Assembly: GCA_002478045.1 (NCBI GenBank)
Contig: DLLT01000017.1
Location: forward strand, 38,309 to 102,308
DNA length: 64,000 nt
DNA from: Porphyromonadaceae bacterium UBA7555
GTDB taxonomy: Bacteria; Bacteroidota; Bacteroidia; Bacteroidales; Muribaculaceae
Direction: 5' to 3'
The position numbers and the translations under genes are program-made. Below, in pieces: positions 1 to 8,636 of the stretch. Below the pieces are notes generated by a model. That model was given only the letters and a program-made list of their open reading frames with translations, ran no database searches and was not told where the DNA came from. Position 1 is the stretch's first letter, and every line of letters begins with the position of its first letter.

Positions 1-69
1 GAACGTATACCTTACGAGAAGCAGTTGCAAGAGGCTTCGGACACCATTACCAAAACTTTGCTGTCTTAA
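1..69 (+). CDS. C-terminal end of an unidentified protein (partial)
   Basis: The first 22 codons of the window read as an open frame that ends in TAA at 67-69 and is followed at once by a strong intrinsic terminator, so this is the 3' end of a gene that begins outside the window. The residues (ending ITKTLLS) are mostly helical and polar and carry no motif I can assign. The family cannot be identified from this fragment. Confidence 0.6.
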   Translation, partial: ERIPYEKQLQEASDTITKTLLS

Positions 70-101
70 TCGGACGCCCCACATATTTTTTAGGTACTTC
101 G

Positions 102-124
102 GGCGAAATTTTCGCCTTTTTTTT
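102..124 (+). terminator. Rho-independent terminator
   Basis: A perfect 7-bp stem, GGCGAAA at 102-108 and TTTCGCC at 110-116 with a one-base centre, is followed by eight T residues (117-124). It lies 33 bases after the stop of the upstream gene. Its T tract overlaps the -33 element of the next promoter. Confidence 0.85.
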
Positions 125-152
125 GTGCGTACGCACATAATCACTACCTTTG
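122..152 (+). promoter_or_regulatory. Bacteroidetes sigma-A promoter with internal palindrome
   Basis: TTTG at 122-125 and TACCTTTG at 145-152 are 19 bp apart, matching the Bacteroidetes -33/-7 consensus (TTTG, 19-21 bp, TAnnTTTG). The interval contains a perfect 14-bp palindrome, TGTGCGTACGCACA at 124-137, which overlaps the -33 box and is placed where a repressor would block RNA polymerase. The promoter drives the ThiE-like gene 33 bases downstream. Confidence 0.7.
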
Positions 153-184
153 TCTACAAATAATCTAAGCACACGTGATATACT

Positions 185-787
185 ATGCTACTTTTCATTG
201 CAAAAAGACATGCCGGGCTTGAGCTTTCCAAACAGGCACATTTGGCGATACAAGCCGGATGCGGATGGATACAGGTATGTACCGATGGTATCTCCGAGCA
301 GGAAATACACGCTCAATTGACTGTCATCGTAAACGAATGCCGTGAGCTGGGCATCATCCTTACCATAGAGGACAACCCGGAACTGGCAACCAAGATGGGA
401 GTACACGGCGTGTATATATCCGACTCATCAGCCAATGCACGCGTTTTGAGAGAGAAACTCGGCGCCGAAGCAATCATCGGGATTGCTGCGGCGTCAGCAT
501 TATCCGTCGGTACATTGGCCGCTCTCGACATTGATTATGTGACACTGCCCGTAGATACAGATATTGATGCTGCCACAACTTTTGTGAAGGCGGTGCGCGA
601 TGGCGGCGTCAATACGCCTATTGTAGCTGTCGGGGCATTTGCCGCAGCCAATATTCCGGCTATGGTCGCTGCCGGCATCAATGGATTTGCCCTTTCGTTT
701 GAAGACATAAAATCCACATCCAATCCGGTACACGCAATTGATTGCATACTATCTACAATAAGTGCAGCCACGGCTAAAAACAACTGA
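185..787 (+). CDS. ThiE-like TIM-barrel protein, probably degenerate thiamine phosphate synthase
   Basis: This 200-residue protein has the spacing of the thiamine phosphate synthase/TenI fold: a GCGWIQV strand (25-31), a strand followed by EDNPELA (62-68), GVHGVYIS (72-79), an IDYVTLP strand (116-122) and a final VGAFAAANIPAMVAAG loop (149-164). Functional ThiE enzymes normally carry QLRxK, NDxxxLA, DGVHLGQ and GPxxxTxTK at these places. Here the first reads IQVCTDG and the last reads LPVDTDID, so pyrophosphate- and substrate-binding residues look lost. No other thiamine gene is nearby. It could be an enzyme with a different substrate or a non-catalytic paralogue. It is followed after 54 bases by a membrane-protein gene in the same direction. 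Confidence 0.7.
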   Translation: MLLFIAKRHAGLELSKQAHLAIQAGCGWIQVCTDGISEQEIHAQLTVIVNECRELGIILTIEDNPELATKMGVHGVYISDSSANARVLREKLGAEAIIGIAAASALSVGTLAALDIDYVTLPVDTDIDAATTFVKAVRDGGVNTPIVAVGAFAAANIPAMVAAGINGFALSFEDIKSTSNPVHAIDCILSTISAATAKNN

Positions 788-841
788 TACATTTAGGACT
801 TAAGAGTCCTTTGGCACATAGCCCGATACCGGGCTCTACGA

Positions 842-1891
842 ATGAAGACCACACTATCATCCATACTATTACGTGTTGCCCTGCCTGTATTAATCGGCTT
901 GGGTGTCACTGTATGGCTTTTTGCCGATGAATTCGGAGGCAAGGCCTTTGATATTATTGACTGGAATATACAAATGCTTGTCGGCTTTGCTCTTGCATGC
1001 GTATTTATGGTTGGTAGAGACTTTGGCCTGACATGGCGTTTCCACACTATCGCACATCCGCAACTGAGCTGGCATCGGTCTGTTCGCGTAGATCTTATGT
1101 GTGCCTTCACATCTGCTATTACCCCATCTGCTGTCGGAGGAAGCGCCTTGGCTGTATTTTATCTCAACCGAGAGGGTGTTTCCTTGGGCAAAGCCGCAAC
1201 ACTGACACTTACCACTCTGCTGATGGACGAATTTTTTTTTGTCGTATTTTGTCCTATAATATTACTACTGATACCCAATGATTTATTGTTCGCTCAAGGC
1301 ACAGTAGATGCAGGCTTTATGCTCGGCGTAAGGATAGTTTTTTGGGTAGTATACGCCGGCATTGTAATATATACTGCGCTATTATTTATGGGTATTATTG
1401 CATGGCCCGAAGCAGTGGCACGGTTTATCAAAAAAACTTTTGGCTGGCGCATATTACGTCGCTGGAGAAGAGGCGCCTACGAAATGGCGGACAATATGGT
1501 GACTACATCTCGCCAATTGCGCCTACGTTCGAAACGCTGGTGGCTCAACGTGTTTTGTGCCACAGTCATATCATGGTTCTCGCGATACTTGGTTGTCAAT
1601 GCCTTGTTCTGGGGTTTCTGCCCCGATGCTTCCGGATGGCTGGTGTTCGGACGTCAATTCGTGATTTGGGTCCTACTTATGGTTTCCCCCACCCCGGGCG
1701 GCAGCGGTATTTCGGAAGTTATTTTCGCGACCTATTACGGCGACCTTGTCGGCAGCCCACAGATGGCCCTGGTGATGGCTTTGGCCTGGCGATTGGTCAG
1801 CTATTATATATACCTCGTAGCCGGTTCGCTGATTCTACCGTCATATTTCGGAAATAAAAAAGTGCGAACGGTCAACGAGACCAGGTCATAG
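842..1891 (+). CDS. Flippase-like / LPG synthase TM-domain family membrane protein
   Basis: The 349-residue product has about eight hydrophobic segments, beginning at residues 7-27 and 38-58. Between them it carries family-typical elements: an AFTSAITPSAVGGSALA stretch near residues 89-105 and a TPGGSGISEV motif near residues 279-288. This matches the UPF0104/lysylphosphatidylglycerol synthase transmembrane family (AglD/YbhN-like), without the C-terminal aminoacyl-transferase domain of MprF. Relatives are proposed lipid or glycolipid flippases, but the substrate here is unknown. The basic tail (GNKKVRTVNETRS) should be cytoplasmic. kdsB follows after 61 bases, so a cell-envelope role is reasonable. 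Confidence 0.75.
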   Translation: MKTTLSSILLRVALPVLIGLGVTVWLFADEFGGKAFDIIDWNIQMLVGFALACVFMVGRDFGLTWRFHTIAHPQLSWHRSVRVDLMCAFTSAITPSAVGGSALAVFYLNREGVSLGKAATLTLTTLLMDEFFFVVFCPIILLLIPNDLLFAQGTVDAGFMLGVRIVFWVVYAGIVIYTALLFMGIIAWPEAVARFIKKTFGWRILRRWRRGAYEMADNMVTTSRQLRLRSKRWWLNVFCATVISWFSRYLVVNALFWGFCPDASGWLVFGRQFVIWVLLMVSPTPGGSGISEVIFATYYGDLVGSPQMALVMALAWRLVSYYIYLVAGSLILPSYFGNKKVRTVNETRS

Positions 1892-1952
1892 CATCCATTA
1901 AAAGATTCACCGATCCAAGAATATCAGAATAATAAAAATACAAAACACCACT

Positions 1953-2738
1953 ATGTTTTCATCGATATCCAACCAATGTTTTGCCATAATACCGGCGCGA
2001 TATGCATCAACCCGCTTTCCGGGCAAGCCGTTGGCTATGCTTGGCACGCGTCCGGTAATCGAACATGTATGGCGTCGTGTCTCCAAAGTCTTCGGAGAAA
2101 ATGTCGCTGTAGCCACAGATGATACTCGCATAGCAGACTGCGTCGTAGGCTTTGGTGGACGCGCTGTAATGACGTCCCCCGACCATCGTAGTGGCACCGA
2201 TCGCTGCCGCGAGGCCGTAGAACTTCTCGGGGTGACTAAAAATGTCATAATCAATATTCAGGGCGATGAACCTTTTGTGGATATGGAATCGCTTAAGAAT
2301 TTGGCCGGATGTTTCGTTCGCGAAGACGTGGACATTGCCACTTTGGCACGGCCTCTGCCGGCTTCAACGCCATACGAAACCATCGCCGACCCTGCATTGG
2401 TAAAAGTTGTAATCTCGCAGGCAAATACAGCTATGTATTTTTCACGATGGCCCATACCATTCTGTCGCGGGATCGAGCAGAAAGATTGGACTGAGACAAC
2501 GCCCTATTACGGACATATCGGAGTATATGCCTACCGACACGATGTTTTACTCCGACTCGCGTCATTGCCACAGTCGCCTTTGGAGCGTGCCGAATCGCTG
2601 GAACAACTGCGATGGCTACAAAATGGGTACACCATAGCTGTTGCATACACCAATGCCAAAACTATTGGCATAGACACGCCGGAAGATTTGGAGGCTGCGC
2701 GTCTTTTCTTGGAAAAAAATCCCGAAGCTGATGCTTGA
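1953..2738 (+). CDS. kdsB: 3-deoxy-manno-octulosonate cytidylyltransferase (CMP-Kdo synthetase)
   Basis: KdsB couples Kdo to CMP from CTP, the activation step before Kdo is added to lipid A in the cytoplasm. The nucleotide-binding signature is IIPARYASTRFPGKPL near residues 12-27. VATDDTRI, TSPDHRSGTDR and INIQGDEPF follow at the usual spacing, and TPYYGHIGVYAYR appears in the C-terminal half. Length is 261 residues against roughly 250 for the family; the extra residues are the short N-terminal MFSSISNQ. The stop overlaps the start of the downstream M16 gene by 8 bp, which indicates one transcript and coupled translation. Confidence 0.96.
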   Translation: MFSSISNQCFAIIPARYASTRFPGKPLAMLGTRPVIEHVWRRVSKVFGENVAVATDDTRIADCVVGFGGRAVMTSPDHRSGTDRCREAVELLGVTKNVIINIQGDEPFVDMESLKNLAGCFVREDVDIATLARPLPASTPYETIADPALVKVVISQANTAMYFSRWPIPFCRGIEQKDWTETTPYYGHIGVYAYRHDVLLRLASLPQSPLERAESLEQLRWLQNGYTIAVAYTNAKTIGIDTPEDLEAARLFLEKNPEADA

Positions 2739-4014
2739 CCGAACTACCCCACCTTCGGTGCGCGAATTCGACAATCTCTCAATTCCAAGCATCGAGACAT
2801 CCAAGTTGTGTAAGGGCGTCACACTATACTCCTACAATCGCCCAAAGTGCGGAATACTTCGCATAAACGTATTTTGGAACGCCGGTGAAGCCAATCTACC
2901 TGTCAAGTATGCTGCATCTTTCGTTGCACCCTTGCTTCGCGAGGGTACACAGAGCCATTCGGGCGAAGAAATTGCGCAAATATTAGATTTCAACGGCGTA
3001 TCACTCAGCCCGTTCGGCAATGCTAATGCTACATACACCGGCATCGGCATTTTGGGCGAAACAGACAAGGTTCTATCTTTGCTGCCGTTGTTGTCTGAGA
3101 TGATTTTGACTCCGACTTTCCCCGACGGGGCATTTGAGGCGCAACATCGGACAAAAATTGCCAATATGCGAACGGCATTGACCAAGCCTTCGTATGTCGC
3201 ATCTTGTCTCTCGGACGAATTATCATTTGGCAGCAATCATCCATACTTGCTGCCAATTACGCCGGAACAATGCGAGGCCGTCTCGGTTGAGGATGTCCGC
3301 CGTTGTCACATCGAAGGAATTACTCATCACTCGATGCATGTATTTGTAACCGGTGACTTGGATTGTGTTTCAGGCGCTCGAGACGCCTTGACTGCCTTTG
3401 CCAAAGGATTGGCACCCGCTTCGGTGGACTCCTTTTTAGACGTGCCGCCGGCACCTCAGACGCCTCAGACACGTGTCGCGCATTTGCAGCATACGATCCA
3501 AAGTGCCATCTGCGCTTCTATACCGACTATCGGCCGTCAACACCCTGATTATGTGGATTTGCGCCATGCTGTGATTGCCCTTGGCGGATACTTCGGCAGC
3601 CGATTGATGACCAATATTCGCGAACGCAAAGGCCTTACGTACGGCATCGGAGCGGCCCTCATGGGGTTACGCGAATCCGGCACGATACAGATTTCGGCTC
3701 AATGCGATACCGGATACACTGATACCGTTGTCAAGGAAATACGCAATGAATTAAGATTACTCGCTTCCGAGCCTATGGGCGAAGACGAAATGACGCGACT
3801 ACGTCGAGATGTAATGTCTACACTGTCCACGACTTTGGATTCCCCATTGTCTATTATGGGCTACTATGAATCCGTTCTTTTGGCCGGCATACCGGACGGA
3901 TACTACGCCGCCCAGGTACATAGCATTACGTCAATGACTCCCGAACGTTTACGCCAAGTTGCTGCTCGCTACCTTCGCCCCGAGGAGTTGCGTATAGCTA
4001 TTGCGACAGTATAG
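2731..4014 (+). CDS. M16 (insulinase) family protein lacking the zinc motif
   Basis: The 427 residues have the two-half layout of M16 peptidases. The N-terminal half contains FVAPLLREGTQSHSGEEIAQILDFNGVSL (about residues 67-95) and the C-terminal half has the conserved ERKGLTYGIGAAL stretch near residues 297-309. At the place where active M16 enzymes carry HxxEH the sequence reads APLLREGTQ, so the zinc ligands are missing. The second half keeps the R...Y substrate-binding pair seen in non-catalytic partners. It therefore probably acts as a non-catalytic subunit or scaffold whose active partner is elsewhere. There is no obvious signal peptide. The start at 2731 overlaps the kdsB stop. Confidence 0.85.
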   Translation: MLDRTTPPSVREFDNLSIPSIETSKLCKGVTLYSYNRPKCGILRINVFWNAGEANLPVKYAASFVAPLLREGTQSHSGEEIAQILDFNGVSLSPFGNANATYTGIGILGETDKVLSLLPLLSEMILTPTFPDGAFEAQHRTKIANMRTALTKPSYVASCLSDELSFGSNHPYLLPITPEQCEAVSVEDVRRCHIEGITHHSMHVFVTGDLDCVSGARDALTAFAKGLAPASVDSFLDVPPAPQTPQTRVAHLQHTIQSAICASIPTIGRQHPDYVDLRHAVIALGGYFGSRLMTNIRERKGLTYGIGAALMGLRESGTIQISAQCDTGYTDTVVKEIRNELRLLASEPMGEDEMTRLRRDVMSTLSTTLDSPLSIMGYYESVLLAGIPDGYYAAQVHSITSMTPERLRQVAARYLRPEELRIAIATV

Positions 4015-4050
4015 AACGCCCCTTCCGCATTTACGAAGGATACGCAGAGA

Positions 4051-4078
4051 CGGAGGATACGAGCATTGGTATCCTCCG
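4051..4078. terminator. Perfect 10-bp inverted repeat, likely bidirectional terminator
   Basis: CGGAGGATAC at 4051-4060 pairs perfectly with GTATCCTCCG at 4069-4078 across an 8-base loop. It sits between the convergent M16 gene (stop 4014) and fbp (stop 4104). A loose T-rich run follows on the + strand. No strong T tract is present on either side. Confidence 0.6.
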
Positions 4079-4103
4079 ACATTACTATTTTGGCGACTAT
4101 GCC

Positions 4104-6119
4104 TTATCGCGAACGTTCGGCAATATATCCGTTTTTGTAGGCATATAGGAGCTCCATAAGCTCGTCTATCTGGCATTGCAATTCGTAGCCCTTGTCCGTG
4201 TCGCGTACACGCATACGATGTGCACTTAGTTCCACTATTTGGTTGGTGGACACAATATCTGTGCCATTCACTATGGCATTTTCAGCGGAAGTGAACGGTT
4301 CATGCTGCACCAACTCTAACCCACGGCTATGAAACACGAGTGTGTAACCTGCAATGCCGGTGGTATCATGATATGCCTTGGCAAATCCGCCGTCTATAAC
4401 CATCAAGCGTCCGTTGGCGCGTATCGGGCTTTCACCGCGACTGGCTCTTACAGGCACGTGTCCATTGATGATATGGCGATGTTCGCCCTTCACCTTGAAC
4501 TCATCGAGGATTTTGTCGCATACATCGACCCGGTCACGCAAGGTGTAGTAGTTACCCTTGGTTTCGGCATGTGTGACCTTATCCTCTATGAAATAGCGTT
4601 CGAAGGTGGCCATCTTGGATTTGTCAAAGAGAGGCGAGTCAGGGCCACACCATAGATACCAGAAAAAGTCTATGGCATAGTCGCGCTCGTCCTGAGGTAG
4701 GTCGGCATTGAATGCGGCACGCATCACACGATTGACCTTATTGAGAAGGTGACGACCACTATACTTCTCACCGTCTATCTCGACTTCCTTGAATGTCGCA
4801 TCATCATTCAGCGGCAATGACGCATGAAACAGCAAATTACCATTGTAGACGCCGTATAGGGCGCCGTGCGATAATAGTACTCCGATGTGTTGTTGCAGCT
4901 TTTCGCTTACAAGAAACGAGTGTTGCAATTTTTGCATAAGATCTGCTTCTTCGGGCGTCAAAGCATAAGGATCAGCCTGGTCTATGGTCGGGAAGTGACA
5001 ATCTCGCAATGGGTATTCTCTGCCTTCGATAGTGACTACACCACGTTCGGGGGCAATTCCACGAAGAACTTTGCGATAGTCCATATTCCATTCGGGATGG
5101 CGATCAATGATATGTCCTTCGATTTTGAATTGAATTATGCTTATTGCTTTGTGCATACGAGCAAGAATACGCCGAGTTTTCTCGGTATGCGCGGCTTCAT
5201 CATCCATTATGGTTGGCGTAAAGTATGTACACGGATCCTCGCCGTACATTTCAATTGCAAAAGTCACCAAAGGTACGAGATTAATGCCATAACCTTCTTC
5301 GAGCGTAGCCATATTTGCATAGCGTAACGACAGACGCAGTACATTAGCGATACAGCCCATATTCCCGGCTGCGGCGCCCATCCATAAAGCGTCATGATTT
5401 CCCCATTGTATATCGAAATTGGGATAATCGTTAAGCATCTCCATGATTAAGTGTGCGCCGGGACCACGGTCAAATATATCACCGAGTATATGCAACTGGT
5501 CTATACTTAATCGCTGTATGACATTGCACATAGTGACAATGAATTCATCGGCTTGACCGGTGAGGATGATAGTTTCGACTATTCGATTGAAGTATGCTTG
5601 CTTCTTGATATCATCCGGGGTCTCATGCAATAATTCTTCGATGATGTACGAAAATGCCTTGGGCAAAGCTTTACGCACCTTGGAACGAGTGTATTTGGAC
5701 GAAACCGAGCGTAATACTTTTACCAATTGGTTCAGCGTGATTTGATAAAAATTGGAAATGTCTTGCTCTTTGTCCTTGATGATTTCAAGCTTGGGCCGCG
5801 GATAGTATATCAGCGTGCATAGATCCTTGATTTCGCTGTCGCGAAGTGTCGAACCGAAAATCTCGCGCACTTTGCGTTTGATATTGCCCGATGCATTTTT
5901 GAGAATATGGCGGAATGCCTCATACTCGCCGTGTATATCTGCAACGAAGTGTTCGGTGCCCTTAGGTAAGTTGAGTATGGCCTCGAGGTTTATAATCTCA
6001 GTACTGGCTGCGCTTATTGTCGGAAAATTCTGCGCAAGAAGCTCCAATATACGGCGGTCGCGTTCCAATTCGGCGACTTTGTATTTCTGTGTATTGACCA
6101 TATAGCTAAGTGTTATCAA
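4104..6119 (-). CDS. fbp: Class III fructose-1,6-bisphosphatase
   Basis: This 671-residue protein hydrolyses fructose-1,6-bisphosphate in gluconeogenesis. It belongs to the large class III family (Firmicutes and Bacteroidetes), which is unrelated to the E. coli enzyme and built on a metallophosphoesterase core. The metal-site blocks are visible: VADIHGEYEAF near residue 60, GDIFDRGPGAH near residue 218, WGNHDALWMG near residue 239 and INGHVPVRASRGESPI in the last quarter. The length is typical. An ATG at 6119 gives MITLSY; an internal ATG at 6101 (MVNTQKYK) is an equally plausible start. The gene has its own divergent promoter shared with the methyltransferase region. Confidence 0.95.
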   Translation of the reverse strand: MITLSYMVNTQKYKVAELERDRRILELLAQNFPTISAASTEIINLEAILNLPKGTEHFVADIHGEYEAFRHILKNASGNIKRKVREIFGSTLRDSEIKDLCTLIYYPRPKLEIIKDKEQDISNFYQITLNQLVKVLRSVSSKYTRSKVRKALPKAFSYIIEELLHETPDDIKKQAYFNRIVETIILTGQADEFIVTMCNVIQRLSIDQLHILGDIFDRGPGAHLIMEMLNDYPNFDIQWGNHDALWMGAAAGNMGCIANVLRLSLRYANMATLEEGYGINLVPLVTFAIEMYGEDPCTYFTPTIMDDEAAHTEKTRRILARMHKAISIIQFKIEGHIIDRHPEWNMDYRKVLRGIAPERGVVTIEGREYPLRDCHFPTIDQADPYALTPEEADLMQKLQHSFLVSEKLQQHIGVLLSHGALYGVYNGNLLFHASLPLNDDATFKEVEIDGEKYSGRHLLNKVNRVMRAAFNADLPQDERDYAIDFFWYLWCGPDSPLFDKSKMATFERYFIEDKVTHAETKGNYYTLRDRVDVCDKILDEFKVKGEHRHIINGHVPVRASRGESPIRANGRLMVIDGGFAKAYHDTTGIAGYTLVFHSRGLELVQHEPFTSAENAIVNGTDIVSTNQIVELSAHRMRVRDTDKGYELQCQIDELMELLYAYKNGYIAERSR

Positions 6120-6188
6120 AGGTTTTGTTTCAATGTTATATGGACTTCAGTCAACCAGACGTAGGCAGACTGTACCCTTTTTATTGTA

Positions 6189-6220
6189 CAAAATTACGAA
6201 TTTTGCGCCGAAACTTCAAA
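6189..6220 (-). promoter_or_regulatory. Promoter for fbp
   Basis: On the minus strand TTTG (6220-6217) and TAATTTTG (6196-6189) are separated by 20 bp, an exact match to the Bacteroidetes consensus. Transcription should begin near 6182, about 60 bases before the fbp start. Confidence 0.75.
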
Positions 6221-6259
6221 TATCATATGCTTGAATGGTCGCCTTATCGCATTAATGAC

Positions 6260-6267
6260 TATCTTTG
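6260..6267 (+). promoter_or_regulatory. -7 promoter element for the methyltransferase gene
   Basis: TATCTTTG matches TAnnTTTG and lies 32 bases before the ATG at 6299. No clear TTTG lies at the expected distance upstream, so the -33 element is weak. Confidence 0.55.
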
Positions 6268-6298
6268 TGGTTGCTGAGCATCAATGCGGCATTAATAT

Positions 6299-7504
6299 AT
6301 GATATACAATTCTGACGAGTTTTGGGCTTTTGTGAACGCGCACATCGGCGATGATGTGTCCACACTGCGGCTTCGCTATCATGGCGATGCGGAAATGTCG
6401 TGCGCAATCACACAAATAGAGTGCCGTCAGCGTTTTGGGAAGAAACTTGCGCAAACACTTTATGAATTTCCTCGATTGCTGTTTGCCAATGAGTTATGCG
6501 GCGAACAAAGCACATCTGACGACCTCGCCCGTGTGCACACTGCACTATTGCCTCGCAATTGTTCGGTTACGGATCTTACTGCCGGGCTTGGCATAGATGC
6601 AATGCATGCGGCGAAAGCCGGACACGCCGTGACAGCATGCGAGCGTGATGAATCTCTAGCCAAAGCCTTAAGCCTCAATGCCGTCGGTCGCAATTTAACG
6701 ACGCTACAGGTGCTATATGGCGATAGTGTGAAGATGTTGCACGATGGCATATTACACGGCGAGGTGGCCTTTATTGACCCGGCACGACGCGGCAATGGCG
6801 GTCAACGACTTTTTGGCTTGGCAGACTGTGCCCCGAATGTTATTTCGATGCTTGATGATTTTCGCCGCCATTTCCGAACACTTATCATCAAGGCATCGCC
6901 AATGATAGATATCCGCGGCGGAATGGTCGAGCCGTTGGAATGTGTGACGGACATCTATACACTCGGCACGGCCACGCAATGCAAGGAATTGGTCGCCGTC
7001 TGTGATTTGACAAAGCCGAAAATAGCAACCGGCACTCAGCATATACACGCGCTGACACTCTTGTCCGGAGGGGAAATAGCTGATTTTACCTTCTCGCTGT
7101 CGGAAGAATCCGGGTCTCAACCGCCACAGCATACGCCAGAAGCCGGAGAAATAGTTTACGAGCCCTACCCTTCGGTAATGAAATGCGGTGGCTATCGGAC
7201 TTTGGCTCTTCGTTATGGTACGACCAAAATTGCAGCGGATACTCATTTGTACGCACACACTGATATAATTCCAGGCTTCCCTGGACAAGCATGGAGGGTT
7301 CTCGAGGTACTGCCATGGCAGTCACGAGTGCTCAAACGTTTCAAAAGCCGTTATCCGAAGATTTCGGTCGCAGTACGCAATTTTGATATGACAGCCGCCG
7401 CATTGCAGTCGAGACTGGGCGTCAAGGAGGGCGATGGGCGTCTTAAATTGATTGCAGTCACCACTGCAGACGGTTCGAAGGTATTACTCGTCTTGGAGCG
7501 ATAA
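6299..7504 (+). CDS. THUMP-like domain SAM-dependent methyltransferase
   Basis: The 401-residue product contains a class I methyltransferase core: VTDLTAGLGIDAMHAA (motif I, about residues 91-106), ACERDESLA (motif II) and VAFIDPARRG near residue 156 in place of a classical NPPY motif. The C-terminal part resembles the THUMP-like RNA-binding domain found in this Bacteroidetes family, and HTDIIPGFPGQAWRV lies near residue 321. The combination suggests an RNA (tRNA or rRNA) methyltransferase, but the target is not known to me. The gene stands alone between fbp and smpB, with which it converges. Confidence 0.8.
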   Translation: MIYNSDEFWAFVNAHIGDDVSTLRLRYHGDAEMSCAITQIECRQRFGKKLAQTLYEFPRLLFANELCGEQSTSDDLARVHTALLPRNCSVTDLTAGLGIDAMHAAKAGHAVTACERDESLAKALSLNAVGRNLTTLQVLYGDSVKMLHDGILHGEVAFIDPARRGNGGQRLFGLADCAPNVISMLDDFRRHFRTLIIKASPMIDIRGGMVEPLECVTDIYTLGTATQCKELVAVCDLTKPKIATGTQHIHALTLLSGGEIADFTFSLSEESGSQPPQHTPEAGEIVYEPYPSVMKCGGYRTLALRYGTTKIAADTHLYAHTDIIPGFPGQAWRVLEVLPWQSRVLKRFKSRYPKISVAVRNFDMTAAALQSRLGVKEGDGRLKLIAVTTADGSKVLLVLER

Positions 7505-7571
7505 CCATAACGGCAGCTTATCTCAGGTATCACCCGATATTGAAATTCGGGATAACATTTATACGAACGAT

Positions 7572-8033
7572 TCAGCGTTTCTGCATTACACGAGCAAGTG
7601 CACGTTTATCTTCTCGTTCGCGTATGGCTTGACGCTTGTCGTACTGATGCTTACCGCGAGCTATGGCTATCACCAACTTGGCATATCCGCGACTTCCGAC
7701 AAACAATCGAAGCGGAACGATGGTAATACCGGCTTCCTTATTGGCTTTTTCGAGCCGTTGTATCTCGCGGCGTGTAAGCAGCAATTTACGATCTCGACGG
7801 TCACCGGGATTATTGTAAGTCCCATAGAAATACGGCGCAATATACATCTCCTTGACCCACACCTCACCATTGACAATATAACAATAAGTGTCTACAAGAC
7901 TGGCCTTGCCAAGTCGTATAGACTTAATCTCGGTCCCGGTGAGTACTATTCCGGCGGTCATAGTTTCTTCGATGGAGTAATCGAAGGTTGCACGACGGTT
8001 TTTTATGTTTACTTCTTTAAGTGTGGTTTTCAT
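7572..8033 (-). CDS. smpB: SsrA-binding protein SmpB
   Basis: SmpB binds tmRNA and delivers it to stalled ribosomes for trans-translation. The 153-residue sequence has the family pattern: NRRATFDYSIEETMTAGIVLTGTEIKS in the first 40 residues, YIAPYFYGTYNN in the middle, PLRLFVGSRGYAKLVIAIARGKHQYDKR near residues 106-133 and a basic helical tail. The protein is slightly shorter than the E. coli form (about 160). It is the second gene of a two-gene unit, starting 7 bases after the Yip1-family gene. The tmRNA gene itself is not in the window. Confidence 0.97.
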   Translation of the reverse strand: MKTTLKEVNIKNRRATFDYSIEETMTAGIVLTGTEIKSIRLGKASLVDTYCYIVNGEVWVKEMYIAPYFYGTYNNPGDRRDRKLLLTRREIQRLEKANKEAGITIVPLRLFVGSRGYAKLVIAIARGKHQYDKRQAIREREDKRALARVMQKR

Positions 8034-8040
8034 ACGTTAT

Positions 8041-8592
8041 TTATCCTAAGATGAGAGAGAATAGCACATCAAGCAATATCTTGGGTGCAATGAGTACTCC
8101 TATTGCCATGGCTGTAAAAACGGCTTCTTTTTCGACTGAAATGTCAAGATATCGGCTACTATTCCATATCACGACTATAGCAAAAACCAACAAGAGATAC
8201 ACCAATACAGTTTGTACAGGTAGAACGTTGCTCACAATTTGCATAATACCGAGTATTCCTATAATATACACGGCCAATGTCTCAGTCTTGAACACATTTA
8301 GCTTGCCGGTATCTATAAATCTTCCAGTAAAAGTCTCCAGCCCGAGTTTACCGATAAAAAAGGATAGAAATAGAGATATAAACACAGCAAGTGCATGTTG
8401 TAGTAGTGTCACCAATTCGAAATGTACTGCATATATGCCTTGTACAAAATATGTCACCGATGCGAGTCCTATGAGCGGATATAGTCCGTGCGAGGCTATG
8501 TATTCCGGCGCAAGGCCGTCTCGTGATACTTCTTCCCACCCATGTTGGGGTGAAAGTAATAGTTGCAGGATATTTTTCAAATAATGACCCAT
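8041..8592 (-). CDS. Yip1-family integral membrane protein
   Basis: A 183-residue hydrophobic protein with about five membrane spans. It starts with LKNILQLLLSPQHGWEEVSRDG, the entry segment typical of bacterial Yip1-domain (PF04893) proteins, in which a WeeI/WEEV stretch precedes the first membrane helix. Function is unknown in bacteria; the eukaryotic relatives act in vesicle traffic. It is co-transcribed with smpB downstream. Confidence 0.7.
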   Translation of the reverse strand: MGHYLKNILQLLLSPQHGWEEVSRDGLAPEYIASHGLYPLIGLASVTYFVQGIYAVHFELVTLLQHALAVFISLFLSFFIGKLGLETFTGRFIDTGKLNVFKTETLAVYIIGILGIMQIVSNVLPVQTVLVYLLLVFAIVVIWNSSRYLDISVEKEAVFTAMAIGVLIAPKILLDVLFSLILG

Positions 8593-8636
8593 GGCTTGCT
8601 ATATCTCGTTTGGTACATCTCGTTTTTTGAGTGGTA

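Noticed and set aside
7529..7551. CCCGA/TCGGG inverted repeat between the methyltransferase and smpB
   Set aside because: Only five pairs and no T tract in either direction; too weak to call a terminator.
8021..8584. A plus-strand 187-codon frame opposite the Yip1 gene
   Set aside because: It mirrors the hydrophobic gene on the other strand, and the minus-strand gene has a promoter and family pattern.
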